From NCBI GenBank assembly GCA_017303555.1, contig JAFLCN010000001.1, positions 186,001 through 250,000 on the forward strand: DNA of 64,000 nt. The letters are read 5' to 3'. Made by a program: the position numbers and the translations under genes. Below the pieces are notes generated by a model. It was not told where the DNA came from and searched no databases. It saw only the letters and a list, made by a program, of their open reading frames with translations. The DNA is from Planctomycetota bacterium (GTDB lineage Bacteria > Planctomycetota > Phycisphaerae > Phycisphaerales > UBA1924). The first letter of the stretch is position 1. Every line of letters begins with the position of its first letter. Below are positions 51,653 to 61,076 of this stretch, piece after piece.

Positions 51653-52586
51653 GATACAGACCGGGGTCCACATCCGACTCGCCCAGCGTGTCGCGACTGG
51701 AGTTGCGGACTTTCAGCTTCTGATAGAGCATCGCACCCACGCGCGCCTGCACGGTGATGTTGGGCGTCGGCGTCCAATCCACGCCGAACGTCGCCGGAAC
51801 GCGCTCGTCGCTGCCGATGCCGTCGGGCACGACCCCGTCGTTCTCGAGCCGGAATTCCTGATAGTCGTACCGCGCGCCCACGCTCAAGCGCCAGTGCTCG
51901 TCGATCTCATAACTCAGGTACAAACCCGGCTGATTCTCGTTCGAGAGCCGCCACTGCTTGTTGATGCGCCAGTCGATTCCCACGATCGGGAAAACATACA
52001 CGCCCCCGCCCAGGCGTGATCGAACATACACGCCCCCGGTCAGGTCGAACCCTTCCGACAGCTTGAGAATGAGCGCCGCGCCGCCCCCGCCGGTGAATCC
52101 GTCGCCGAACGCCGCCGAACCTTCCCCGGCGAAGTTGATGTTTCCGATCAGGAGCGAAGAAACGGTCTCGCTCCACTGCGTTGCAAAGTTCGCGCCCGCC
52201 GTGTACGACTGGATGTGATCCCACGGCTGGCCGCCCCCGGCAACCAGCATCGCGCTCGATGAAAAGTCGTAGTACGACTGCTCGGTGCCCAGCGTGACGC
52301 TGAGCCGATTCCGTGGCGGCACCGGGGCCGTGATGGTCACGCCCATGCCCGTCCGAAAGATCCCGACGCTGCCTGCGTTGTTATCGAGATCGCCCCGGAA
52401 CCTGTAATTGGCCGAGACGTCCAGCACGGCGGTCAGGCGCCGGTCGCGCTCGTCGAAGCCCGGCGCAGCGCCCTGGATGTCTTGTCTGGGCCGGGTGGTC
52501 GGCTCCTGCCCGAGCGCCGTGGCCGCAACCCCTCCGGCTGCCGCGAGCACCATCAAAGCCGGAAATGAACGCAGAGAAGTCTTCAA
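51624..52586 (-). CDS. Outer-membrane beta-barrel protein
   Basis: 320 residues. Signal peptide (MKTSLRSFPALMVLAAAGGV) and then alternating hydrophobic strands, for example LTAVLDVSANYRFRGDLD, YYDFSSSAMLVAGG and YLSYEIDEHWRLSVGARYDY, ending in the terminal Phe (LSGGLVLRF) expected for barrel insertion by BamA. Resembles DUF6268-type outer-membrane proteins; no pore or receptor domain is recognised. Convergent with, and overlapping by 29 bases, the cyclophilin gene. Confidence 0.75.
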   Translation of the reverse strand: MKTSLRSFPALMVLAAAGGVAATALGQEPTTRPRQDIQGAAPGFDERDRRLTAVLDVSANYRFRGDLDNNAGSVGIFRTGMGVTITAPVPPRNRLSVTLGTEQSYYDFSSSAMLVAGGGQPWDHIQSYTAGANFATQWSETVSSLLIGNINFAGEGSAAFGDGFTGGGGAALILKLSEGFDLTGGVYVRSRLGGGVYVFPIVGIDWRINKQWRLSNENQPGLYLSYEIDEHWRLSVGARYDYQEFRLENDGVVPDGIGSDERVPATFGVDWTPTPNITVQARVGAMLYQKLKVRNSSRDTLGESDVDPGLYLSGGLVLRF

Positions 52587-52708
52587 CGTCGGGCCATCCT
52601 TGTCCCACCGAACGGAGTTTAGCGAGTTCCGATCGTACCGTTTCGCGGATTCTCCGTGCCGCCGGGCCGCGTAAACTCCGTCCCCGTCGGGCCTCGTGCT
52701 CGGCGTTC

Positions 52709-52781
52709 GGGGCGGTAGCTCAGTTGGTAGAGCGCCAGCTTTGCAAGCTGGATGTCGCGTGTTCGAATCACGTCCGCTCCA
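52709..52781 (+). tRNA. tRNA-Ala (anticodon TGC)
   Basis: 73-base cloverleaf. Acceptor stem GGGGCGG pairs with CCGCTCC (one G-T pair). The D-arm contains AGCTCAGTTGGTAGAGC, the anticodon stem CCAGC/GCTGG closes the loop TTTGCAA with anticodon TGC, and the T-arm loop is TTCGAAT. The 3' CCA is not encoded. Sits between the outer-membrane gene and the M28 peptidase, both on the other strand. Confidence 0.96.
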
Positions 52782-52801
52782 TTTTCAGTTCCGATCGCGG
52801 C

Positions 52802-54661
52802 TTAGCTGCGATTCGGGTTTGCAGCGGGAGTTTGCGGCGGATTCGTCTGCTGCTCGCGCCGCAGCATGTTCGGCCGCTCGCCTGTTTCGGTCTTTGCCCT
52901 GGGCAGCAGCGTCGGCGCGCACCCAAGCCGGTACGCCACGACCGCCGAGTTCGTTGCCGACTGGACCAGGTATTCCTCGATCGCGAGGTTCATCTTGTCG
53001 TTCTGGGTGTGCCAGCCGAAGCCGTACTCGGCACGCCCGCCTTCTTCCCAGAAGAAGCCCGGAACGCCGACAAGATTGAAACTGTGGTGGTCCGACCCGC
53101 CGTGGCTCTTGGTCGTCTCGCCCGAGTTCTTGATATCCACGTTCAGGAACTTCTTGTCGAAGCGGCTGAAGAAAACGTTGTTGATCGGCGCGCTCGCCGC
53201 GGCGAGCATGTCCACCTGCACGGTCGCGGCCTGCACGCCCGCCTGATACCCGGTGCCGCCGTCATCGACGAAGACCGCGCTGATCCCGGCCAGTTCGTCC
53301 TTGTGCGATTCGACATAGCCCTTCGAGCCCAGCAGACCCTGCTCTTCGCCGGTCCAAAGCACGAAGCGGATGGTCCGCAGGGGCTTGGCGTTGACCGCCT
53401 TGAGGATGCGTGCCGCCTCGATGGTCACGGCGCTGCCGGTGGCATTATCGGTAACGCCCAGCGAGCCGGGCCCGTCCCAACTGTCGAGGTGCCCGGAGAT
53501 GATCACGTACTCGTTGGGGTACTTGCTTCCCTTGATCTCGGCGATCACGTTGTGTACCGGAACGGGCCCGGCCTTGAACGTGTGATTCAGGTTGAATTCG
53601 ACTTCGACTTTCTCGCCGTCCGCGAGGCGCGAGTTGAGGAAGTCGTAATCGCTCAGCCGCACCTGCACGTGGGGCTGATCATCCGATGGATCGTCACGGT
53701 CGGTGATCGACAGATCACGCCACCCGCTGACGGCACCGGTCCAGACACGTTCATCGCGGCTGGAAGAGATGTACCCGGCGATCGGCTCGAACGCGAGGCG
53801 CTCGGCGATGGGCAGATCGGAAACCGATTTTCCCTCCGCGATCTTCTTGCGGGCTTCCTTGCGCATTTCGTAACGTGCCGACATCATCGAGCGGATGCCC
53901 CGCATGCCGAGCGCGGGCGGGGCCTGCACCAGGACCCAAGCGCCCTTCAACTCGCCCTGCACCGCCCGGAACTCGTCTTCGGTTTTCGGCTCGCGGATCA
54001 CCGGGCCGCGCACGGCGCCGTTGGTCCCGACGCTCCACGAGAGGGCCGTCAACTCCACCTCGCGAGCCTTTGTCCACTCCGTCTTTGCCGGAGTCGGTTC
54101 GGGCTTGGCTTCTTCCTTGGCGGGTTCGGTCGGGGGCGTTGCGGCCGGAGAGGCCTCGCGCGTATTCACACCGGGGCGCGTTTCGGGGCGCATGGGGCGC
54201 GCGAGAAAGATCGTGCCGCTGCTCGGGCCGCGATCGAATCCGACTCCGACGGTCCCCCACTGCTCAAGGTGCACATTGGTCAATCCCCATTCGCGGAAGC
54301 TCTGGCTCGCCCAATCCTGCGCCTTGCGCAGATTCTCGGATCCCGTCAGGCGCGGTCCACGCTCGACGGCGAGCGCCTTGAGGTGATCCATCACTTCGGA
54401 CCGGAGCGCGCCCTCCTGCACGATCTTCATCGTGATCGCATCGTCCCCCATCTCGATCGCCGGGACGGGCGCTTCCTTGCCGTCGATGACGCTCACCCAC
54501 TCCCCGGGCTGCTTCAACGTGACGTCGAGGCCCGCGCCATCCAGCGCGGTCGCTTCACCTTTGGCCTGCGATTGCGTCGCCGAACGGGGTGTCCCCGCGC
54601 AGGAGGCCAGCACCACCGAAAGAAGGGTCACTCCGACGACGATTCGCTTGGTTACAGCCAC
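52802..54661 (-). CDS. M28-family metallopeptidase lipoprotein
   Basis: 619 residues. N-terminal MAVTKRIVVGVTLLSVVLASC is a lipoprotein signal with lipobox LASC. A PA-like domain interrupts (about 200-330, with GAWVLVQAPPALGMRGI). The catalytic domain has the di-zinc ligands: ISGHLDSW (His-Asp), GVTDNATGSAV (Asp), WTGEEQGLLG (Glu-Glu), SAVFVDDGG (Asp) and FGWHTQND (His). This is the aminopeptidase/carboxypeptidase Q-like arrangement. Cleaves N-terminal residues from peptides at the cell surface. Confidence 0.9.
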   Translation of the reverse strand: MAVTKRIVVGVTLLSVVLASCAGTPRSATQSQAKGEATALDGAGLDVTLKQPGEWVSVIDGKEAPVPAIEMGDDAITMKIVQEGALRSEVMDHLKALAVERGPRLTGSENLRKAQDWASQSFREWGLTNVHLEQWGTVGVGFDRGPSSGTIFLARPMRPETRPGVNTREASPAATPPTEPAKEEAKPEPTPAKTEWTKAREVELTALSWSVGTNGAVRGPVIREPKTEDEFRAVQGELKGAWVLVQAPPALGMRGIRSMMSARYEMRKEARKKIAEGKSVSDLPIAERLAFEPIAGYISSSRDERVWTGAVSGWRDLSITDRDDPSDDQPHVQVRLSDYDFLNSRLADGEKVEVEFNLNHTFKAGPVPVHNVIAEIKGSKYPNEYVIISGHLDSWDGPGSLGVTDNATGSAVTIEAARILKAVNAKPLRTIRFVLWTGEEQGLLGSKGYVESHKDELAGISAVFVDDGGTGYQAGVQAATVQVDMLAAASAPINNVFFSRFDKKFLNVDIKNSGETTKSHGGSDHHSFNLVGVPGFFWEEGGRAEYGFGWHTQNDKMNLAIEEYLVQSATNSAVVAYRLGCAPTLLPRAKTETGERPNMLRREQQTNPPQTPAANPNRS

Positions 54662-54794
54662 AGACTGCCTCCGATTTGCGCGGCAATCGCCGCGAAGTCC
54701 AAGAGTACCGATTCTCCCCGCCTCCGTTGCGGCGAATCCCGAACCCCGGCCCTCCGTTGCGACCTATCATCTCGACCTTTCTTCCGGAGCTCGA

Positions 54795-55328
54795 ATGGAA
54801 CACATTTTTGCGTGGTTCATGAATAATCCATGGGCGACCGCGCTGCTCATGGTCGTCTTCATCGCGATCAGCACCCTCATGGTCCTGGCCATCCTGATCC
54901 AGCGCCCGCAGGGCGGCGGTCTTTCCGCGGCTTTCGGCGGCGGTTCGGCCGGCTCGGGCCAGACTGCGTTCGGCACCAAAACCGGTGATGCGCTGACCTG
55001 GTTCACCATCTCGGTGTTCGCGGCATTCCTGCTCTTCGGGATCCTGCTGAACTACGCAACGACTCCCGTCGCGATCGCGGCGCCGGACACAACGGCAACC
55101 AGCACAAATCCCGAGGCGCCAGCGGGCGGCGAAACCCCCGCTTCGACCGCTCCTCCGATCACTCCGCCAAATGGCCAACCGGCCGAGCAGCCTGCCGCGG
55201 CACCCGAGACCGCACCGCCCGCAACCGAGCCCGTAACGCCTCCGGCCACTTCGCCGGCACCGTCATCCAATCCCGCACCGGCCCCTGCACCGGCCCCCGC
55301 GCCGACCGAGCCGGCCCCGAAGAACTAG
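54795..55328 (+). CDS. secG: Preprotein translocase subunit SecG with Pro-rich tail
   Basis: 177 residues; SecG is usually about 75-110. Two membrane helices are seen: ALLMVVFIAISTLMVLAILI and TWFTISVFAAFLLFGILL, with the conserved loop QRPQGGGLSAAFGGGSAG and GSGQTAFGTKTG between. The last 85 residues are a Pro/Ala/Thr tail (NPAPAPAPAPAPTEPAP) not found in standard SecG. It assists SecYEG in protein export. Start at the ATG at 54795. YicC gene follows 49 bases later. Confidence 0.92.
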   Translation: MEHIFAWFMNNPWATALLMVVFIAISTLMVLAILIQRPQGGGLSAAFGGGSAGSGQTAFGTKTGDALTWFTISVFAAFLLFGILLNYATTPVAIAAPDTTATSTNPEAPAGGETPASTAPPITPPNGQPAEQPAAAPETAPPATEPVTPPATSPAPSSNPAPAPAPAPAPTEPAPKN

Positions 55329-55365
55329 CACGGGCGCCGGAACGGGCGCGGCGACGCATCCCGAC

Positions 55366-55371
55366 AGGAGG
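55366..55371 (+). promoter_or_regulatory. Ribosome site deciding the yicC TTG start
   Basis: AGGAGG, 6 bases before the TTG at 55378. The TTG gives LIRSMTGYGE, which matches the M-I-R-S-M-T-G/A start of YicC proteins; the next Met is the one in RSMTG. Confidence 0.8.
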
Positions 55372-55377
55372 TTCGGA

Positions 55378-56256
55378 TTGATTCGGAGCATGACTGGATA
55401 CGGCGAGGCGACGGCGCATGTGGACGGTGCGCACTACGTGCTCGAAGTCCGCTCGCTCAACAACAAGTACTTGAAGGCGGTGCTGAGGCTTCCGGAAGAG
55501 CTGCAGAGCCTGGAAGCAGAGCTCGAAACGCGCCTGCGTGAGAAGATCAGCCGCGGCACGGTGACCGTGAATGCTTCGGTTTCGAACCAATCAGAGTCCG
55601 CGGCCTACGAGATCAACCGAAAAGCGTTGAACCGCTATATCGAGCAGCTCAAGGGGATCGACGGCGCTCCGGCGATCGACCTTGGCGCGTTGCTCGCGCT
55701 ACCGGGCGTTCTGCAGCCCCCTTCCGATGCCGAGGGCCGCTTCGAGGCGACCAAGGCCGCGATGCTCGAGCTGCTCGAAAAAGCAATCAAGCAGTTGCAG
55801 GCGATGCGCGAGCGCGAAGGGAAGGCGTTGGTTGCCGATCTCCGCACGCACCATCAGTTCATCGCGTCGAAGCTCAAGCTCGTCGCCGAACGCGCGCCGG
55901 AAGTCATCGCGGAGTACGAGCGGCGCCTTCGCACCCGGATCGATGCGCTGCTGAAGGATGTGGGCGTCAAGATCGACTCGGTGGATCTGGTCCGCGAGAT
56001 CGCGGCGTACGCGGAACGAACGGATATCGCCGAGGAGATCAACCGTCTGCGGGCCCACCTGGATCAGTTTGAAGAACTGATCTCGAGCAACGAGCCCCGC
56101 CCGCTCGGACGCACGCTCGATTTCCTCGCTCAGGAGATGCTCCGCGAGGCGAACACGATCGCGAGCAAATCGCCCGATGCGACGATTTCCCGGCATGCCG
56201 TGGAGATCAAGGGGGCGATCGACCGCATCAAGGAACAGGCCCAGAACGTCGAATAA
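55378..56256 (+). CDS. yicC: YicC family endoribonuclease
   Basis: 292 residues, TTG start. The N-terminal part IRSMTGYGEATAHV and the core SLNNKYLKAVLRLPEELQSL match the YicC family; the C-terminal DUF1732 part ends HAVEIKGAIDRIKEQAQNVE, with NEPRPLGRTLDFLAQEMLREAN as its signature. YicC proteins are endoribonucleases involved in RNA turnover in some Bacteria. Following secG; in other genomes YicC often precedes gmk, which is not here. Confidence 0.92.
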   Translation: MIRSMTGYGEATAHVDGAHYVLEVRSLNNKYLKAVLRLPEELQSLEAELETRLREKISRGTVTVNASVSNQSESAAYEINRKALNRYIEQLKGIDGAPAIDLGALLALPGVLQPPSDAEGRFEATKAAMLELLEKAIKQLQAMREREGKALVADLRTHHQFIASKLKLVAERAPEVIAEYERRLRTRIDALLKDVGVKIDSVDLVREIAAYAERTDIAEEINRLRAHLDQFEELISSNEPRPLGRTLDFLAQEMLREANTIASKSPDATISRHAVEIKGAIDRIKEQAQNVE

Positions 56257-56373
56257 CGGCGGTTCGGACGCCGGCGAGCCTTTCCCCGTAGGATTGAGTA
56301 TGAGCAGCCATTGACCCGGGCTTCAGGTACGCCATGGACCGGAGGGCTTACACTTCTGCGGTCGCGCACTTCC

Positions 56374-57540
56374 ATGAAGTACTTCCATCGCCATTCTTCT
56401 TTCTTGGGCGGACGGGGACTCGTTGCCGCGGCGTTCGTTTTTTCTGCGGGGCTCGCGGCGGCTTCGGAGACCCCGATTGCCCAGTCGGTCGAGCAGCTCG
56501 ATAGCGATTCGATCGAGACACGTGAGCAGGCCGCGACGATGCTCCGGGCCTGGGCGGGCAACTCGCCCGATCGACTTCTCTCCCTGATCTCGCGTGACTC
56601 GAGCCCCGAACAACGGGATCGTCTGACATCACTTGCGCACCAGGTTTTCGAGCAGACGCCCCGCGGCGCGCTGGGTGTTTCGTTCGCCGTCTCGCGGCAA
56701 CTCGGCATCCCGTCACCCGAGGAACCGTTCGAAGAGGGCATCCCGATCGACTCCGCGCTCCCGAACTTTGACTCGATCAACGTGTTGAAGAACGGCGACC
56801 TGCTCCGATCGATCGACGGCTGCCGCGTTCGGACCAACATCCAGTGCCAGCTCGAGACGGTCTCCCGCGACAAGGGACAGGTTGTCCAGCTTGAGATCGA
56901 ACGCGAAGGGCGGCCGATGCGGGTGAGCGTGTGCCTCGGCTCGAGGCGTGAGCTCCGCGGCGCCGAAACACCCTCGAAAGAAATCATGGAGGCGGCGTGG
57001 AAGCTCCGGCTCGCGCGGGCCACATCGTCGCTGCCGACGCAAACGCCCATCGGCACCGTGCCGGCGCAGGCATGGGCCGAAGCGGAGCGCCTGGCCAAAG
57101 AGCCGATCGACCCGGATGCCGAAATCCGTCGCGCCTCGATGCAGCGGAGCGAGAATCGGTTCGAGCGCACAACGCCGGATGGCCGCACGGTCTTCACCCG
57201 CGACGGACTGCCCGAGGCCGACCTTGTTGCAACCGGCACGCCGCGGACACGTGTTTCGACCGGGACACCGCAGTCTCGCATGCTGGCGCGCAACCCGCAG
57301 CAGTTCGGGAACGGCGCTGGCGAGAACCGTGATGCCATCATCCGCCGCCTGGTTGAGCTGCGCGAAGAACAGCGTGGGCTGCAGCAGCGCGTCAGCGACG
57401 TCAGCAAGCTGGTGAACGACCCCAACCTGCCGCGCGAGCAGCGACAGCAGCTCCGCCAGATGCTCGAGGGGCTCGAAACCGAACTGGCGGCGATCGAGAA
57501 CCAGGCGCTGCAACTGAACCAGGCCCGCCGCAACCGCTGA
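56374..57540 (+). CDS. Exported PDZ-domain protein, unknown function
   Basis: 388 residues. Signal peptide MKYFHRHSSFLGGRGLVAAA...ETPIA. After a helical region with HEAT-like features (QEQAATMLRAWAGNSPD is close to this), a PDZ-like domain spans about 100-190 (LGIPSPEEPFEEG..., NVLKNGDLLRSIDGCRV, VVQLEIEREGRPMRVSV). The last 130 residues have low-complexity and a Gln/Arg-rich helical end (REEQRGLQQRVSDVSKLV). No protease domain, so it may be an adaptor. Start at 56374; an earlier start would add 21 residues before the signal. Confidence 0.7.
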   Translation: MKYFHRHSSFLGGRGLVAAAFVFSAGLAAASETPIAQSVEQLDSDSIETREQAATMLRAWAGNSPDRLLSLISRDSSPEQRDRLTSLAHQVFEQTPRGALGVSFAVSRQLGIPSPEEPFEEGIPIDSALPNFDSINVLKNGDLLRSIDGCRVRTNIQCQLETVSRDKGQVVQLEIEREGRPMRVSVCLGSRRELRGAETPSKEIMEAAWKLRLARATSSLPTQTPIGTVPAQAWAEAERLAKEPIDPDAEIRRASMQRSENRFERTTPDGRTVFTRDGLPEADLVATGTPRTRVSTGTPQSRMLARNPQQFGNGAGENRDAIIRRLVELREEQRGLQQRVSDVSKLVNDPNLPREQRQQLRQMLEGLETELAAIENQALQLNQARRNR

Positions 57541-57543
57541 CCG

Positions 57544-58110
57544 CTATTCCGTGGCGAATCGCTCGAGCAGGCCTCTCAGGGCCTTGATCGCGTTCCGCGT
57601 TTGCTTGTGACGGGTCGCGTCGACCCCGGCCAACCTGATCGCGCGATGGCAGACGTCCACGCGTCGGGGCAGGTCTTGCGTTCCGCGCGGATCGTTCACG
57701 CTGTCAACCAGGTTGTCGTACGCATCCGCCAGCTTGACGAGCCGAACACGCCAGTCCGCGCGGGCGATGCGTCTGTCGTACGCGGCTTCGCGCCGGGATT
57801 CGGGCAGCGACATGTCCTTGGTGAGCGCCGCCACCATGTCCGCCACGCTCCGGCCGAACCGATCCAGGATGTCCTCGTAGTCGGTTGTCGTGTCCTCGAT
57901 GAGATCGTGCAGCAATGCCGCGGCAAGAACCTCCTCGTCGTGACACCCGAAGGTTTCGGACACCGTCATCGCGACGCGGACAACGTGCGAGAAGTACGGC
58001 GTCCTCCCGTCGCGACGGAGCTGGCCGGAGTGCTTGCGTGCGGCAAACGCCGCGGCGTCGCGCCAGAGCGCTCCGCCGACGGGCCCGCCGGATCGCCCGG
58101 GCTTCTTCAC
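57544..58110 (-). CDS. HD-domain phosphohydrolase, alarmone-hydrolase-like
   Basis: 188 residues. HD motif pattern: FAARKHSGQLRRDGRTPYFS HVV..., with LLHDLIEDTTTDY giving the H-D pair and the E-D segment seen in RelA/SpoT-type hydrolase domains. No synthetase domain is attached, so it would only break down a (p)ppGpp-like nucleotide or another phosphoester. Metal ligands His-His-Asp-Asp appear present. Overlaps the GH35 gene by 4 bases, so it is translated from the same message. Confidence 0.78.
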   Translation of the reverse strand: MKKPGRSGGPVGGALWRDAAAFAARKHSGQLRRDGRTPYFSHVVRVAMTVSETFGCHDEEVLAAALLHDLIEDTTTDYEDILDRFGRSVADMVAALTKDMSLPESRREAAYDRRIARADWRVRLVKLADAYDNLVDSVNDPRGTQDLPRRVDVCHRAIRLAGVDATRHKQTRNAIKALRGLLERFATE

Positions 58111-61076
58111 GCCGGCTCCTGCGCCACCCCGGTGGTCACGGGCATGACGGTGTCGTCGAAGACGATCTTCACCTTCGCGGGCTTAGCGCCGTGCTCGTCG
58201 AAGATCATCAGCTCGTTCATCGCGGGGTGCTTCGGGTCGTTGTCTTTCTTGAGCCAACAGGCCGGCAGCCAGTAGCGTGTCTGCGTCGGGATGTCCTTCC
58301 CCGCCTTGGTCGCAATGAAATAGCGACCGATATGACGCCCGTTGAGATAGAGCTGGCCCTTCGTCAGTCCGTCGAGCTCGATGAACATCGGGACGGATGT
58401 GTGCGGGGCCTGGAACGACGTCTTCCACCAGACGGGGCCCTCTTCGTGCTTGTTGCCGGCCTTGAACGCGGCGGCGGTGGGCACATCGAACTTGGCAAAC
58501 GCCCACTCCGCTTTGCCGGAGATGTTGCTCTCCACCGAGTAGAACTCGAGCATCGAAGCGGCGCCATCGACCAGTCCGCTGACACTGTCTTCGCCGTCGC
58601 CCCCGCCGTCGCCCCCGCCCTCGATCGGGAAGAGCGCGAGCTGGATGACCACGTTGCCGCGACCGAGGCGGTCCTGTTCGATCAGGTAGGTCGCGGGGCC
58701 CGCGCCGTCGATCACGGTGACCGGCTTGTCATTGACGATGAGAAGTGCCGCGCACGGCAGACCTTTGTTCACCAGCAGGATGGGGGAAGAAGATTTCTTA
58801 CCCAGGTTCCAACTGATGCGCTCGGGGAGCGTGGAGTCGGAGGAGCGAACGTCGTAGATCGGGCTGCTGAAGCGCAGGATGTCGAGCGGCTCGCCGATCT
58901 CGACCTTGGGCGCCGCGGGCTTGATCTGCTCGACCTCGAGCAGGTGCGAAACAAGGCCCTTGGGTTCGCCCATGTGGCGGCCGTCGCTGTAGCGTCCGAG
59001 CGCTTCGCCCAGAACAACAAGGGTCTGCTCCGGCTTGTGAAGGGGCAGCCCGAGCGTGGAGTGCGCACCCGCGCCGACACCCAGAACACCCACTTCACGC
59101 GAACGGTCGAAGAAGTGGAGCCGGTCGCCTGAGGAGGGCGAGGCGATAGTGACGCGTTCCGCCTTCGAAGGCTTCAGCTTCACCCGGTACCAGCCGTAGC
59201 TCGTGGTGGAACCGAGGGTTGAGAGGTCGGCCGGCCCATCGACGGCGGCGAACCGCGCGCTCTCGCCGGAGATGTACTCGTCGAGCGGTGCGCAGACCCA
59301 GTTGTGCAGCGCGATTTTTTCGGGGGCCCGTTCGGCCTTCTTGGTGAGCGAGAGCTTCGCCGTATCGACGGTCCGGACATCGCCCTCGCCGTCGATGCGG
59401 GTGATCTGCCGTTGGCCCTCGATCGGCATCGGGCGGCCGTCGGTGGTGAGCCCGGACGTGTTGACGTAGACGGCATCGTCCGAGAAGAAAGTCGCGTCGG
59501 CGAGTTCTTCACTCACGACCACCAGGAACATGTTCTCGTGCTCGATGACCTCGGGGTTGCGAACACCCGATGCCGGTACTTCCACTTCCAGCGGCGAGCC
59601 GTTGATCGAGATCGTGCCACGGGTTCCGACAGGGCCGAAGACCACGAGCGTCCGCCCCACCGCGCCGAGTGCGCAGAGCGTGCAGTAATCCACATTCGCG
59701 CGCCCGCCGACGCTGGCGTTGATCAGGCACCATGCGACCGACTGGTTGGTCAGGTGCACCGGGAGTGCGGTGCCGTCGTGCATCATCAACTCGACGGTGC
59801 GCACTTCGCCCTTGTCCGCCGGGCCGGGCGTGAACACGAACGCAACGCCGCCCTGGCTGCCCGAAGCGTGCACCACGGTCGCGGGCGGCTCGTGCGGATC
59901 GTGCTTGCCCTTCTTGGTGTGGGCAAGCGCAAGGCGCGGCGCCACCATGACCGGGTGGAACGTCGGATCGAAACCGCTGAGCACGCGACCGAATCGCGAC
60001 GCGAAGGTATTGATGCGGCGGAGGAACGCGTGCGTCTCGCTTGCAGAGCCCGTTTGAGTCAGCGGCGCGTGCGCCGAGACGTTGGTCGCGCTGAAGACAT
60101 CCGGAGCGTCGGACAAACGCCCGCCCGAGATGCCCCAGTTCGTGCCCGCGTGGAAGGGCGACAGGTTGTACTGCCCCGCGCCCGCCAGGATCTCGGCGAT
60201 CTGGCGCTGCAGCAGCCACGCCGGACGCGCTTTCTCGGGGGCCTTGCCCCAGGAATCGCGCGGCGCCGTGTCGAAATCAACGACGAAGCGCGGCTGGAGC
60301 GAACGCACCATGGCGAACTGACGCATCGCGCTCAGCATCTCTTCGCCGCCGGTCCAGCCGTCGATTTCGCCTTCGACGCCGGACCACAGGTTGTTGCTGT
60401 TGACGATCGGAACATCGAAACCGGACTCGCGGATGTAGCGCATCAATTCGCCGAGGTAGTGGTCGGCGATTTCCTGATCGCCGCAGGTCCAGCCCGCCTC
60501 GTTGTGGATCATGACCAGCGGGCCGCCCTTGGCGGTCGCCGTCACCTGCAGCGTGCGGATCTGGTTCGACACGGCGTTGATGAAGCGCGATGCCGCCTCG
60601 AGGAACGGCTGGCTCGGGGCGCGAAGACGCATCACCTTGGCCTTGATCGCCCGGGTTTCCGCGTTGTCGTCGCCGTCGGGCTTGGTCGGCAGTTTGCCCT
60701 CGGCAACCTTCGCCTCGGCCGCCTTTGCTTCGGCGCTCTTGTTCGACACCAGCCAGACCGGCATGCCGCCCATGTCAAAGCCGTTGGCAACGTGCGGTCC
60801 AAGGCGGACCGTGCAGTACATCCCGGCCTTCCCGACGAGATCGACGAAGTGCTTCAGGTCGTTGTCGCCCTTGAAGTCAAAGTGCCCCGGACGCGGCTCG
60901 TGGCGCGCCCACACAATGCTCGTGTCGATCGTGTTCAGGCCCGCCAGCTTCGCGGCATGAATCCGGTCCGCCCAGTACTCCCGCGGCACCCGCGTGTACT
61001 GAATCGTTCCCGAGACCAGCCAGATGCGCTTGCCGTCAATGAGAAGACTGCGCCCGTCGTAGGTAATCGAAGCCAT
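58107..61076 (-). CDS. GH35-like beta-galactosidase family glycoside hydrolase
   Basis: 989 residues. N-terminal (beta/alpha)8 barrel: DGRSLLIDGKRIWLVSGTIQ, YTRVPREYWADRIHAAKLAG and GLNTIDTSIVWARHEPRPG match GH35 beta-galactosidases. The acid/base Glu is in MIHNEAG (Glu193). At the place of the usual nucleophile Glu (SEFYTGWLDHWG-like loop), this protein has VDFDTAPRDSWG, an Asp267 instead. Residues about 112-140 form a Lys/Ala/Glu-rich insert. C-terminal beta-sandwich domains include FKAGNKHEEGPVWWKTSF, resembling the GH35 carbohydrate-binding end. No signal peptide. GGAAGGGA precedes the ATG at 61076. Confidence 0.85.
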   Translation of the reverse strand: MASITYDGRSLLIDGKRIWLVSGTIQYTRVPREYWADRIHAAKLAGLNTIDTSIVWARHEPRPGHFDFKGDNDLKHFVDLVGKAGMYCTVRLGPHVANGFDMGGMPVWLVSNKSAEAKAAEAKVAEGKLPTKPDGDDNAETRAIKAKVMRLRAPSQPFLEAASRFINAVSNQIRTLQVTATAKGGPLVMIHNEAGWTCGDQEIADHYLGELMRYIRESGFDVPIVNSNNLWSGVEGEIDGWTGGEEMLSAMRQFAMVRSLQPRFVVDFDTAPRDSWGKAPEKARPAWLLQRQIAEILAGAGQYNLSPFHAGTNWGISGGRLSDAPDVFSATNVSAHAPLTQTGSASETHAFLRRINTFASRFGRVLSGFDPTFHPVMVAPRLALAHTKKGKHDPHEPPATVVHASGSQGGVAFVFTPGPADKGEVRTVELMMHDGTALPVHLTNQSVAWCLINASVGGRANVDYCTLCALGAVGRTLVVFGPVGTRGTISINGSPLEVEVPASGVRNPEVIEHENMFLVVVSEELADATFFSDDAVYVNTSGLTTDGRPMPIEGQRQITRIDGEGDVRTVDTAKLSLTKKAERAPEKIALHNWVCAPLDEYISGESARFAAVDGPADLSTLGSTTSYGWYRVKLKPSKAERVTIASPSSGDRLHFFDRSREVGVLGVGAGAHSTLGLPLHKPEQTLVVLGEALGRYSDGRHMGEPKGLVSHLLEVEQIKPAAPKVEIGEPLDILRFSSPIYDVRSSDSTLPERISWNLGKKSSSPILLVNKGLPCAALLIVNDKPVTVIDGAGPATYLIEQDRLGRGNVVIQLALFPIEGGGDGGGDGEDSVSGLVDGAASMLEFYSVESNISGKAEWAFAKFDVPTAAAFKAGNKHEEGPVWWKTSFQAPHTSVPMFIELDGLTKGQLYLNGRHIGRYFIATKAGKDIPTQTRYWLPACWLKKDNDPKHPAMNELMIFDEHGAKPAKVKIVFDDTVMPVTTGVAQEPA

